Positions 11,661 to 22,000 of a stretch of 64,000 nt of DNA are shown here, piece after piece. A program made the position numbers and the translations under genes. Positions within the stretch are counted from its first letter, which is position 1. Each line of letters starts with the position of its first letter. This DNA is from Halichondria panicea (lineage: Eukaryota > Porifera > Demospongiae > Suberitida > Halichondriidae): NCBI RefSeq assembly GCF_963675165.1, contig NC_087392.1:2371001-2435000 (forward strand), written 5' to 3'. The notes under the pieces were generated by a model, which saw nothing but the letters and a program-made list of their open reading frames with translations, did not search any database and had not been told where the DNA came from.

Positions 11661-12428
11661 AGGGTTGGGTTAGTTGGGCGGAGTCCAACCAACGCTGCGC
11701 TCTGGGTTGGGTATCAGTACACGTAGCAGTTTTGTTCCACCGGTACTTGAGACAGAGTATGAATATTGTTTAATCTTTAAGTGGCTGACAACCGCATGGC
11801 TCAGGGGTGCGATATAAAGAAATCAATTAACTATTTGGATGGCTATTCTAGCTGACTGGATCTAGCTATAGTTGTTTTGGAATTCAAGAAAGACCTCAGA
11901 CTCTTAGAGAAAGTAGAAGAATACTTTAGCCTGTAATATAAGATTTAGTACAGGCAGAAATAAACTTTTTCATAATAGTTAGACATCTAGCACAAGGAGA
12001 GGTACAGCCAGCTATAAGACTACCCCAAGGCTTCTGAGAAGCTTTTCGAAGACCAAAGAAGGCATACATAACACAGGTTTTGTCCAAACTAATGATCTAA
12101 TCTTATTGGTAGCACAACAAAACTTAAAACAAAGACAAGTCCTTTTAATTAATTAATACATACTGTTCAAGCTTCATTCATAGATGCTAGGATAGACTAT
12201 GCTTCTTTTCTAGTAGCCCAGATATCCAGCAGGAGCTGTTTCTGCATTCTCCAGAGAAATACAGTGTCCCAGCTCGCCTTGTCAGCTAAATTGAGCTGTA
12301 AGGTTTCCCACTTGAACGCAGCAATCTGATTGGGCTGCAAATTTCTTGCAGTGGGAACAAAACTGCTACGTACTGATACCCAACCATGAGCGAAGCGTTG
12401 GTTGGACTCCGCCCAACTAGGGTTGGGT
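11661..12428. mobile_element. Element with about 78-base inverted ends
   Basis: The left arm (11661-11738) contains agttgggcggagtccaacca and ggttgggtatcagtac. The right arm (12351-12428) contains their reverse complements, with small differences. About 610 bases lie between them, without a recognisable transposase. It may be a non-autonomous DNA element. I could not find a clear target-site duplication. Confidence 0.6.
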
Positions 12429-12429
12429 C

Positions 12430-13080
12430 GAAAACAGCAAAAAGGCCCCCTCTGGATCTCACCCAAGACACAAGACACAGTTATTTTGAGTTTATATATC
12501 TGTTGCCTATATCATTTATGACATTTTTGTGAAATATGAACTGAATTGAACATTGTACAAAAAAGTTATAAGAACAGCAAAACTAAAAAAACAACAACTT
12601 TTTCTTCATCTTCCTCTCACGTTCTTCAGTCAGATAATCTAGAGAACTGTATGTCCACAGGACAAACTAATGGCACCGTACTGTTCTCTGTCGCCTTGGG
12701 TAGTGCAGTAACTAATCTATTTCCTTCGAAGTTAAATTTGCTAGGGTGGAAGCTACGCCCTCTTTAATGAGTGCAGAGGTGAGGTCGCCATTGTTTACCT
12801 ACTGAGCATGCTCAGACATAGCAGAAAGCAGGCCACACCCCTCTTTTCTTAGCAACCACTTGAGATCTATAGCAACAGTAGTGTTTTACACTGTCGATTC
12901 TTACCGCTCCAGTTAATGCTCCTTGAACTAGCCTCGATCCCAGGCCGCACTTCATCAGGGAGGAATCACTCTTAGACGGCCGCGCCGGTGAAGGAGGCTA
13001 GGCTAGCTCCTCGCATGCAAATTAAGTTGACACAAGCTCTTATCTGAGCAGCTTTTATTCTGCCTCTTATCATAAATTTA
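12430..13080. other. Gene-free stretch in the inter-duplication spacer
   Basis: No coding sequence recognised. Near 12933-13005 the strings ctagcctcgatcccaggcc and gaaggaggctaggctag form weak inverted ends. A similar sequence lies near 57109-57160. It may be a small degenerate element. Confidence 0.35.
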
Positions 13081-13082
13081 AG

Positions 13083-13191
13083 TTATCATAAAGTTCTTGG
13101 TCTTGCAGAGATGCATGCAATAATCATATGGCTTATGATTATTGCATGCATCTATATACAAGACCAAGAACTTTATGATAATTATCTGCAA
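13083..13191. repeat. Perfect-arm hairpin of about 47-base arms
   Basis: The outer arms ttatcataaagttcttggtc and their reverse complement enclose a short mismatched bulge. The inner arms atgcatgcaataatcata and its reverse complement enclose a five-base loop. This could be a small palindromic element or a structured RNA. No function is evident. Confidence 0.85.
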
Positions 13192-13398
13192 CAGTGCAAA
13201 TAAAAATTCGATCAGCCTTACAGCTAGCTAGCTAGATCTAGCTGTAGCAGCTTTCTTTTTTATCATAGTACTATGGTAATGCCACCTACTGAAGATATTT
13301 GATCTAGGTAGCACCATAGAATCTATGTGTTGGTACCTTATAAGAAAAAAGTGTACAAACAAGTGTATTTGTGAAAAAAATAATGGTGAGAAGTAGAC

Positions 13399-13625
13399 TA
13401 CCGTATAGCGCGAAATTTTCGAGGGGCTTAATTTTCACGGATATCGTGGGTTAGCAATCATACACGAAAATTTAAGTCCATGAAAATTGTTCTTTAATTA
13501 CCTGCTATAACGTGCAATGGTGTGGCTTCCGGTAAGCAGTCATTCCGCGAACATTGTGCAACGAAATGCTTTTAGAGGTCAATCCACGAAATATAAGTGC
13601 CTCGAAAATTTTGCGCTATAAGGTA
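13399..13625. mobile_element. Miniature inverted-repeat element, TACCGTATAGCG type
   Basis: The left end, taccgtatagcgcgaaattt, and the right end, aaattttgcgctataaggta, are inverted copies. They extend into cgagg and cctcg on the inner side. The element is 227 bases with no coding capacity. The interior contains smaller inverted motifs such as cacgaaaatttaag. Confidence 0.8.
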
Positions 13626-13779
13626 TCTATGGTTGCATGTTGGATAAGCTGTTCAAACCAAAAAGGGAGTGCACAAGATGGGTAACCCTAAAAAAACCGC
13701 CCATTAACAAAACGTGATTAGTTACGTGGCCTCCCAGGAGGACCACTCTATGCATGCATGCAGGGAAAAAAGTTTGCAA

Positions 13780-14352
13780 ACAAGTGCAAAAAACATTTTT
13801 GAAAAAATGGGGAAGAGTAGGGTTGGAAGAGCATGTGCATTGAAGTAACAAAAAGTTCGACAACAAGATTGTGGGTTGGTATAGTCTTTGCATGCTCCAA
13901 CTAGTTGGGAGTGGGGCTCAATCTTTACGATCTTTAACAGTTGGGTCCAGCACTACTTCAAGTTTTGGTGGGCAGGGCTCATCTGTAGAGTCTCAAATTC
14001 AGGAGTGCGGCTATTCATGCACTCTTGTAATTATACACTATGTGTTTCGGTGCTGGTCCTCCCTGGTGGAAAGAAAAGTCTCATTCAAATGCATTATTAT
14101 TGTATCGAAACACAAGCAAATTGATGGTCAAATAGGGGATCGAGCGCCTCGCATAAAGAAAAAGGTGAACGAGAAGTAGTGCTGGACCCAACTGTTAAAG
14201 ATCGTAAAGATTGAGCCCCACTCCCAACTAGTTGGAGCATGCAAAGACTATACCAACCCACAATCTTGTTGTCGAACTTTTTGTTACTTCAATGCACATG
14301 CTCTTCCAACCCTACTCTTCCCCATTTTTTCAAAAATGGTTTTTGCACTTGT
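13780..14352. repeat. Long foldback: two 180-base arms around a 213-base loop
   Basis: Bases 13780-13959 are repeated in reverse complement at 14173-14352 with essentially one mismatch, near the outer end. The loop is 13960-14172. Near identity of the arms implies either very recent formation or gene conversion. A transcript across it would fold into a 180-base-pair duplex. There is no coding sequence in the arms. Confidence 0.93.
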
Positions 14353-14424
14353 ATATATAGTAGTGAATGACTCATTTTATTTTTATCCCAATCACTTTTA
14401 ATTGCATTCTGCATGTGCATTCTG

Positions 14425-14685
14425 TGCAGTACACACATTTTTATATTCTCTGTACTGTGTCTGGAGAGTTGATTATGCATGTATTGTCAGCACGCCCCTA
14501 TATTTGTTTCTTATACCGTAGAGCTTTCATCGTGGTATATACAGTGAAGTACACACACATTTTTATATTCTCTGTACAGTGTCTGGAGAGTTGATTATGC
14601 ATGTATTGTCAATGTATTGTCAACACGCCCCTATTTGTTTCTTATATATACCGTAGAGCTTTCATTGTGGTATATACAGTGCATG
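14425..14685. repeat. Tandem repeat of about 120-130 bases, two units
   Basis: Strings such as tatattctctgtac, gtgtctggagagttgatta and taccgtagagctttcat occur once in each unit. The second unit carries an extra internal copy of the short string aatgtattgtca. It lies just before the second segmental duplication copy. Nothing else is seen in 14353-14737. Confidence 0.8.
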
Positions 14686-14803
14686 CACGATGTTATAGGT
14701 CATGCAGAAGGAATTCGAAAGATGTACATGTAACAACTAATAATTACAATCACAACAATAAAATAAATATCCTTAGGATGTTACAGTTTTAGACCGATTG
14801 AAT

Positions 14804-16777
14804 TTAATCCACTTCTTCAATTGTTGGTCCACCACTGCTGTTGTCACCACTGTCTGCAGGGCCACCTGGTCCACCGAATCCTCCTGGCATTCCACCGGGC
14901 ATGCCACCAGGCATACCACCTTCAGGCATACCACCAGCTTGGTACAACTTGGTGATGATGGGAGAACACACTTGCTCAAGCTCTTTTTGTTGGTGTTCGA
15001 ATTCTTCTTTTTCAGCAGTCTGGTTCCTGTCCAGCCATTCAATGACCTCTTTACACTTCTTTGTAATGGTCTCGCGTTCTTCTTCGGTTATCTTGTCCTT
15101 GATTTTTTCTTCATCCATTGTGCTCTTCATGGAGAATGCGTAACTTTCGAGCCCGTTCTTGGCACCAACACGATCACGTTGTTTGTCATCCTCAGCCTTG
15201 TAATCTTCAGCTTCTTTAACCATGCGTTCAATATCTTCAGCAGAAAGCCTCCCTTTGTCATTTGTAATGGTGATTTTGTTTTCACGGCCAGTGCTTTTGT
15301 CAACAGCAGACACGTTGAGAATACCGTTTCGGTCAATATCGAAAGTCACTTCAATTTGAGGCACTCCACGAGGTGCAGGTGGAATGTTAGTCAGTTCAAA
15401 TTTCCCCAACAGATTGTTGTTGTTTGTCATAGCTCTTTCACCTTCAAACACCTGGATAAGCACACCTGGCTGGTTGTCAGAGTAGGTAGTAAAAGTTTTC
15501 GACTCCTTCTTTGGAATGGTTGAGTTACGCTTGATTAGAGATGTCATCACACCGCCAGCAGTTTCGATACCAAGAGACAGAGGTGTAATGTCGAGCAGCA
15601 GCAAGTCTTGAACCTCCTCGCTTTTGTCACCATTAAGAATTGCAGCTTGCACTGCAGCACCGTAGGCTACAGCTTCGTCGGGATTGATGGACTTGTTGAG
15701 CTCTTTGCCATTGAAGAAGTCTTGGAGAAGTTTCTGAATCCTGGGAATACGAGTGGATCCACCAACCAAAACAACCTCATGAATATCGCCTTTGGCCATC
15801 TTTGAATCACAGAGTGCTTTCTCAACTGGCTCTAATGTGCTCCTGAACAAGTCAGCACAGAGTTCTTCGAATCTGGCACGAGTGATCTTGGTGTAGAAAT
15901 CGACGCCCTCGAAAAGCGAATCAATCTCAATACTGGCTTCAGCAATTGAAGACAGGGTTCTCTTTGCTCTCTCACACGCGGTTCTTAGACGACGTATAGA
16001 TCTCTTGTTGCCGGAAAGGTCCTTTTTGAATTTTCTCTTGAATTCTTTCACAAAGTGGTCTACCAAGCGATTGTCAAAATCTTCGCCTCCAAGATGAGTG
16101 TCACCAGCAGTTGACTTAACTTCAAAAATTCCGTCTTCAATGGTGAGAACAGAGACATCAAAAGTTCCTCCGCCAAGATCAAAGATCAAAACATTTCGTT
16201 CCACTCCAACTTTCTTGTCCAGCCCGTATGCAATAGCAGCTGCTGTAGGCTCGTTAATGATTCGAAGCACGTTGAGCCCAGAAATGACACCAGCATCTTT
16301 AGTAGCCTGTCGTTGAGAGTCGTTGAAATAGGCTGGGACAGTAACAACAGCGTCAGTCACGGTCTTCCCAAGGTAAGCTTCAGCTGTCTCCTTCATCTTG
16401 GTGAGAACCATGGCAGAGATTTCTTCAGCAAAAAAGTCCTTTGTTTCCCCTTTGTATTCAACCTCGATCTTGGGACGTGAATCTTTGTCGATAATTTCAA
16501 ACGGCCAATGTTTCTTGTCAGAAACTATGGTTGGGTCGTTGCTTTTTCTTCCAATCAAGCGTTTTGCATCAAACACTGTGTTGGTTGGATTTATGGCCAC
16601 CTGGTTCTTGGCAGCATCTCCGATGAGACGTTCACTGTCGGTGAAGGCAACATAACTCGGGGTGGTACGATTTCCCTGGTCGTTGGCGATAATCTCGACT
16701 TTGCCGTGCTGAAAAACACCGACACAGGAGTAGGTAGTTCCTAGATCGATACCGATTGCTGGTCCTTTGGCAGACAT
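14804..16777 (-). CDS. HSP70: Cytosolic heat shock protein 70, copy 2
   Basis: A single coding exon of 657 residues, intact, with the same signatures and GPTIEEVD tail as copy 1. I see five residue changes from copy 1: M62I, L to I in KRSLRR, R to C in ALRDS, A to V in SAADKS and K to R in LDKNQ. All are outside the nucleotide-binding signatures. It is therefore an active-looking chaperone gene. The 5' leader intron is at 16793-16897. The gene is divergent from the complete dynein gene, but a LINE now separates the two promoters. Confidence 0.97.
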   Translation of the reverse strand: MSAKGPAIGIDLGTTYSCVGVFQHGKVEIIANDQGNRTTPSYVAFTDSERLIGDAAKNQVAINPTNTVFDAKRLIGRKSNDPTIVSDKKHWPFEIIDKDSRPKIEVEYKGETKDFFAEEISAMVLTKMKETAEAYLGKTVTDAVVTVPAYFNDSQRQATKDAGVISGLNVLRIINEPTAAAIAYGLDKKVGVERNVLIFDLGGGTFDVSVLTIEDGIFEVKSTAGDTHLGGEDFDNRLVDHFVKEFKRKFKKDLSGNKRSIRRLRTACERAKRTLSSIAEASIEIDSLFEGVDFYTKITRARFEELCADLFRSTLEPVEKALCDSKMAKGDIHEVVLVGGSTRIPRIQKLLQDFFNGKELNKSINPDEAVAYGAAVQAAILNGDKSEEVQDLLLLDITPLSLGIETAGGVMTSLIKRNSTIPKKESKTFTTYSDNQPGVLIQVFEGERAMTNNNNLLGKFELTNIPPAPRGVPQIEVTFDIDRNGILNVSAVDKSTGRENKITITNDKGRLSAEDIERMVKEAEDYKAEDDKQRDRVGAKNGLESYAFSMKSTMDEEKIKDKITEEERETITKKCKEVIEWLDRNQTAEKEEFEHQQKELEQVCSPIITKLYQAGGMPEGGMPGGMPGGMPGGFGGPGGPADSGDNSSGGPTIEEVD

Positions 16778-16792
16778 TGCTGTTTGATTGAC

Positions 16793-16897
16793 CTGCATGG
16801 AAAAAATTGAACACAATATCAAACAGGTTTATACACAGCATTCCAGTATAATTATAAAATAATGTCGATTTAGACTGGAAGCTTACTAAAGACTTAC
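16793..16897 (-). other. Predicted 5'-UTR intron of HSP70 copy 2
   Basis: Donor GTAAGT at the upper end and acceptor tgcag at the lower end on the minus strand, matching the leader intron of copy 1. Confidence 0.7.
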
Positions 16898-16966
16898 CTT
16901 CAAATATAGTAGTTCACTTCAAACTTCTGATTTTTCTTCTATGAAATGCATTCACTTTGGGTCACA

Positions 16967-17134
16967 TATTTATAGACAGACAGCAATCCAACAGAGCCTT
17001 CTAGAACCCGTAGAACCCTCAACGTAGTTCTGGAAGCCCGTACACTTCACACCAACGCAAAATGGGTCACCTTTTGTAATTAGGGAAATTCTGGCGCACA
17101 TTCCACATGTGAACTCATGCTTCTAGAAATTTCT
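16967..17134 (-). promoter_or_regulatory. HSP70 copy 2 promoter with rearranged heat-shock elements
   Basis: TATAAATA (minus) lies at 16967-16974. The proximal element retains TTCtaGAA (16999-17006), but the first unit is GAG instead of GAA. The dyad TTCtgGAA lies at 17028-17035. A new distal array, TTCtaGAAatTTC, lies at 17121-17133, where copy 1 has no such match. Confidence 0.8.
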
Positions 17135-17515
17135 AGTTCTGTGGGATGATTTCTGGCACAATCCACACCTGAAGTCATAACCTTTCTAATGGAGTGTGTG
17201 TAGACACTTGTGTAGATGATCTAGATCTAGATCTACCTGTTAATATTTTGGGAATCCCAGTTGTAGAATATGAGGATGTCCTTATTTCAGGATTCTACGT
17301 GCATCTATTGAGTGTTTGGCATTTCAGCTGAACACTGGGACTGGGTGCACACCTGGTCATAATTGAGCATCACTACCAGGTTCCTATAGTATAGGTATAG
17401 GCTAACCTGTACCCAGCATTGACCTTGAGTTAGCTACAGAGGGTTACCCTAATCTCTGACCCTAGGGGTTAGGGCCTAACCCCTTAAGGCCCTGGACCGA
17501 TGTACATGTACATGT

Positions 17516-18825
17516 ATAATAATAATAATAATAATAATCGATGCTTTACAGTATGACTTTACATTTACACAAGGTGAATAGATTGTGGTGGTGCGTCAGA
17601 AATTAAACATACTGACAGGAAGTTCCTAGAAGGAACACCTGACTAGATCTACATACATAATTATACAGTTATACAGAGGAACAGGGACAGACTAGGTGAT
17701 AAGTGCAAATTATTGATTGGTCAAAGCGTTTCGAGTGAGAGAGATCTATAAAAGGGAGGGCAGGGCGTTCCAGAGTTTGACCAATCTTTTGAAGTAAAAG
17801 TGTCTTGTTGTGTTAGAGCGATGATGACCTTTATGAACTAGCTTGTGATTAGACGATAGTCTTGTGCTGCTGGTAGAGAATGATATGAACTCAGTAATGT
17901 CGAAGTTTTCTACTGGTTTTTGGAGACACCTGACGGCGAATATGACATCTTGCAACTCTAGCCAGTTCATTAGTGGCAAAAGGTCCAGTTTAATGAGGCG
18001 ACTTTTGTAGTCTAGACTATCAGATATACATGTAAGGTTCAGAATAAACTTTAAAGATCTTCTCTGGATTTGTTCCACTTTGTGATGGCCTTGTGTGTCT
18101 GTGGTCTCCACAGTTGCGAACAAAATGTTAAATTAGATCTAACAAGCGTAGTATAAAGTGTTCTTTTCGTGTGGAGATCATGAGAGCATTGAGTGTTTCT
18201 TACAAACAGCTGTAGGCCTTCGAACATAGGTTGTTGATATGTTTGTCCCAGGAGAGACTATTCTGGATGGTCACTCCCAGGTCTTTGTGAGAGTCTCTTG
18301 TTAAAGCTTTGAGTCCAAATTGTATAGCGAGTCATGAATGGTTTTACCAAAGTGGAGGTAGACACATTTGTCTAAATTGAGTGATAAGTTCCAGTCCTTG
18401 CACCATGTGACAAGATGGTCTAGATCAGATTGCAGGTCAGCTTGGTCTTCTGCATTGGCTATTCACTTCACTAGTTTAGTGTCATCTGCATAGATATATA
18501 TGGATGAATTAACGATTGGAGTGGTGATATCATTGACATAATTATACTAAAAACAACAGAGGACCGAGAATGCTGCCTTGAGGTACGCCTAATAGTACAG
18601 ATAGTGATGAAGAGTTTGTTCCCTCTAAACAGACATAGTGGCTTCGGTTGCTCAAATAACATTCAAACCATTTCCATACATTACCTGTAATGCCTAACCT
18701 CCATAGTTTGAATAACAGTTGTTTATAGGACACTTTATCAAACGCTTTTGCAAAGTCCAAGTATACAACGTCGCAGGATTCTCCAGCATTTAGAGCTTCC
18801 ACAATCTCGCTGTATGATGTTAGCA
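17516..18825 (-). mobile_element. 5'-truncated CR1/jockey-like LINE
   Basis: On the minus strand the reverse transcriptase motifs DVVYLDFAKAFDKV, GVPQGSILGPLLFL and, in another frame, IYIYADDTKL can be read. A C-terminal segment follows, with IQRRSLKFILNLTC near 18050 and RLVKLWNALPSLL near 17750. The reading frame is broken more than once, so the copy is dead. The 3' end is an (ATA)n tract at 17516-17538. The target gatgtacatgtac is present on both sides (17499-17511 and 18826-18838). Duplication copy 1 has the empty site near 4262-4280. Confidence 0.9.
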
Positions 18826-18966
18826 GATGTACATGTACGACAAACAGTTCCCTTTCCTCTGGCCTAGCGCCTGGAGCGCGCACAGAACCTAGTCTCGAGG
18901 CCAGACTCCTCCTGGCACATGTCAGATCACATGCAAGGTCTGGGGCTACAATTGTGAGACTACAAG

Positions 18967-19023
18967 TCCCCGCCCTCATCCACAGCTCCGCCCCATTGGT
19001 TCAGATAATAGAAAGGCGGGGCT
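18967..19023. promoter_or_regulatory. GC-box cluster before the complete dynein gene
   Basis: CCCCGCCC, CTCCGCCCC and GGCGGGGC occur upstream of the start at 19076. They are conserved with 4355-4412. The LINE insertion lies just upstream and leaves this cluster intact. Confidence 0.5.
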
Positions 19024-19075
19024 GTTTTTTCCAGCTCTCTGGAGCTATGAAAGTTGTCATGGCGATCCCTTTACT

Positions 19076-22000
19076 ATGACAAGAAGCATGCTTTCTTTGA
19101 AGGATGACATGTCACTCGAAACCAGCTTACCCCATGAAGATGGAGATCCAGAGATTCCTAGTTTGAAGTCCAAGTTACAGCTCAAGCAGCTTGGAGCTCT
19201 CTTTGTGACTGCACTGACCCAGCAAGAAGATGGAGCCGAAGATGGAGCCAGGTACGTACGTACGCACAAATCGAACAAGAAAAACTATAATTCCAGTTTG
19301 GCGCTTAGCAATAGAACGTAGAGTACTAGTAGCTGTTTCCATGAGGCTATCATAGATCAGTTGTACATGAGCCTCAATTAATAGCCGCGTTACTTAATTA
19401 AGCCTCTCAGTAAAAAATAATTCCAGAATTTTCTTGGCGCTCAATTGGAGTAAAATAAAATTATTTGCGCTTCTATTTGAGTGGCGCTGTAATTAAAAGA
19501 AATACGGTAATCCTCGACCTAAGCCTCATACTCACAACAAATATTTTAACCTAGCCAATTATTGGTTTGTAACAATGTACGTGGTGAAGTTGTGTTTGAT
19601 TATTAAACGCCTGTCTCTCCCTCCTTCTCCCTCTCTCTCCTCCCTCTCCCTCTGTAAATGTTTGTAACGAGTGTGACCAATGCATTTCGCTACAGTCGTC
19701 TATTATATTTTACTGCAGTGTGTCTGCCTGGGAGTACTTGCTGACCTATTTGGAGAGCACACTATCAAGAAGTCAAGTGAACCAACTTTCAGAACTCCCC
19801 GAGACTCAGCATTACATTCACAGAGCACTAAAGCATGTTCAAAAACACTCGGAAAATCTTGGACAACTTGAAATCATCAATCGCTTATCTAAACTTTTTC
19901 CTGTAATTGTTGAACGTTTGAAAGAGACAATTTTTTTAGTTTCCTCTGACGTAACCACACAGACAATTAAGCGTAAGCGAGCTGCTACCACCAATTCTTT
20001 TAACTCGTCTTCACCACTACATTCCTATTGTCCATTAAAGCTCCCTGCTACATTTAGAGGACCATCCGTACAACTGAATGAGCTTCTACCAGCAGCTAAC
20101 AAAGTATCAGTTGAGTTCTATGATGTGGAAAAGAACTTTGCTCACACATTTCCCACAGTCCCGCTAACACAACATAGTGCTAGGGTAACTCAAAGATCTC
20201 ATCGCAAAACCAAATCAACCCCTGGTATTATGATTGTTGAGCCAAGAGCTATGCTTGTTCCAATGCTCGCTTCAGAAATACAAGATGAACATTTTTCACG
20301 TTCTGATGCTCGCACCCTGTTTCCAAAGAAACAAATAAGATCTCCGAGGAAGAATATTGAAAAAGGAGCCAGTCAAGTATCTGAGATGAGGAGCGTGTAT
20401 GATGTTATCGAAGCATTTTCTACTGGGAAACTCAAGTCCGAATCTGAGTCCATCTACTTTAACTATACTAACTCTGATAAATGGAATCCATATGACCTGA
20501 CTATTGTACCTAAAAGGAAAGTACAGTCAGAACATTTTGTAGTATCCAAGTTTGGAATCCTTCAAGTACACCCTGATGGAACATCAGACTTGCAAAGTTT
20601 TGCAGGCTGGTTGAGAGAAGCCAGTTTTTACAAAATGCTGAGGAGAAGTCCATTTTTGAAAACCTATTTGGTTCGACGTGCCTTCAAGCAGTGGTATGGC
20701 AATGTACGGTTTGCTCAATTTGCCCGATTCCATAGACAGGTAGCAAGACTTTCGATTCGATTTCTACCTGATTTTGCTAGTGCTCTGCTCAAAATCCAAT
20801 CTCTCAGTGAAGAATTGCTGACTGTGCCTTTTCACCAACTTGTGCCTCTATCGAACTATGATCAAGAAACACTGGAGCAAGCTATACAGGGCTCACTGTC
20901 AAAGGCTCAACGACTACTACACAAATATTTCAAATATTGCAGACGTTTTATCATGGAAGTTATAAAGACAACTATTAGTCAGGTCATTATTTTTGAGACA
21001 GATAGACGGCATAAGCCATTCGTATCCGATCTTCCACTGAGTGTACAAAAAGATAAATTTTCACAGTTGGAAAAAGATTTAAAAGCAGCCAAGTATCAAG
21101 CGAGCAATCTTGCTAACTTCGTTTGTCTTGCAGAATATATTTTGTCCACTTGCATACTCACACTGTCCAAGCATGGAGCTCAATCTTGGATAGATACTGT
21201 TCTTACTAAAGAAGAAGACAGAGTCAATTTCACACCAGAATTTAGCAGCATTGTATCCAGTGAGACAAGACTGAGCCATACTTTTTGCAGCGCAGTGGAT
21301 ACTGAGTCCAAGCAGCTTCCTTCTGGTAGATCAAGCCCCAATGCAGATGCTTTCCTGTTGACCTCGTTTGAACTCAATGAAACAGGTAGGTGTAAAACAT
21401 AATTATTTTATTTTGTGTACATCATCTCTTTTCATCCCTTCCCCCCCCCCCCTCCATCTAGGAGAGCTGTGTGTTCATCCTTTGCCTTCAGACTTGAAGG
21501 GTCTCATAGCTGGCCAACTGCAAAGGATCTGCTCAATCCTCTCGTCAGTTGTAGCCCCTCTCACCAAGTCAACTGCAGCACAAAAATCTATAAGCAGGGA
21601 CGAGCATCAGCCCACCAACGATTCAAACCCTCAGGTGAGCATTGTACGTGCACATACAAGTAATCATTTTTGTTTTCGCTGTAGTACTCGATCCCCCAAG
21701 CAGCCCCTCCGTCAATGGCCCCCTCTAGACAGCCCAGGTCCCTCTTGACAGTCTTAAAGGGTATCAGTGGAGACAACAGGGCTGATGGCATGATGACCAG
21801 TGAGAGAGCGCGCAGTGAGCTCAGTGAGGTCACCACCAGGCTGCTCAGTGGTGCAGGGGAGAGAGCAGATGTGTTAGTTACACAGGGTTCACCACTGGAG
21901 ACCGACAAATTTGTGGACAAAATTAAGACAGAGTAAGTATAATGATCATGATTCGATTAATGAAAGTATCTTAGTGGTTTGCCTTCGATGTTCCATTCTC

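Noticed and set aside
12197-12478. Minus-strand frame of about 90 codons in the inverted-repeat element
   Set aside because: It spans the arm of the inverted repeat, shows no conserved motif and is probably chance.
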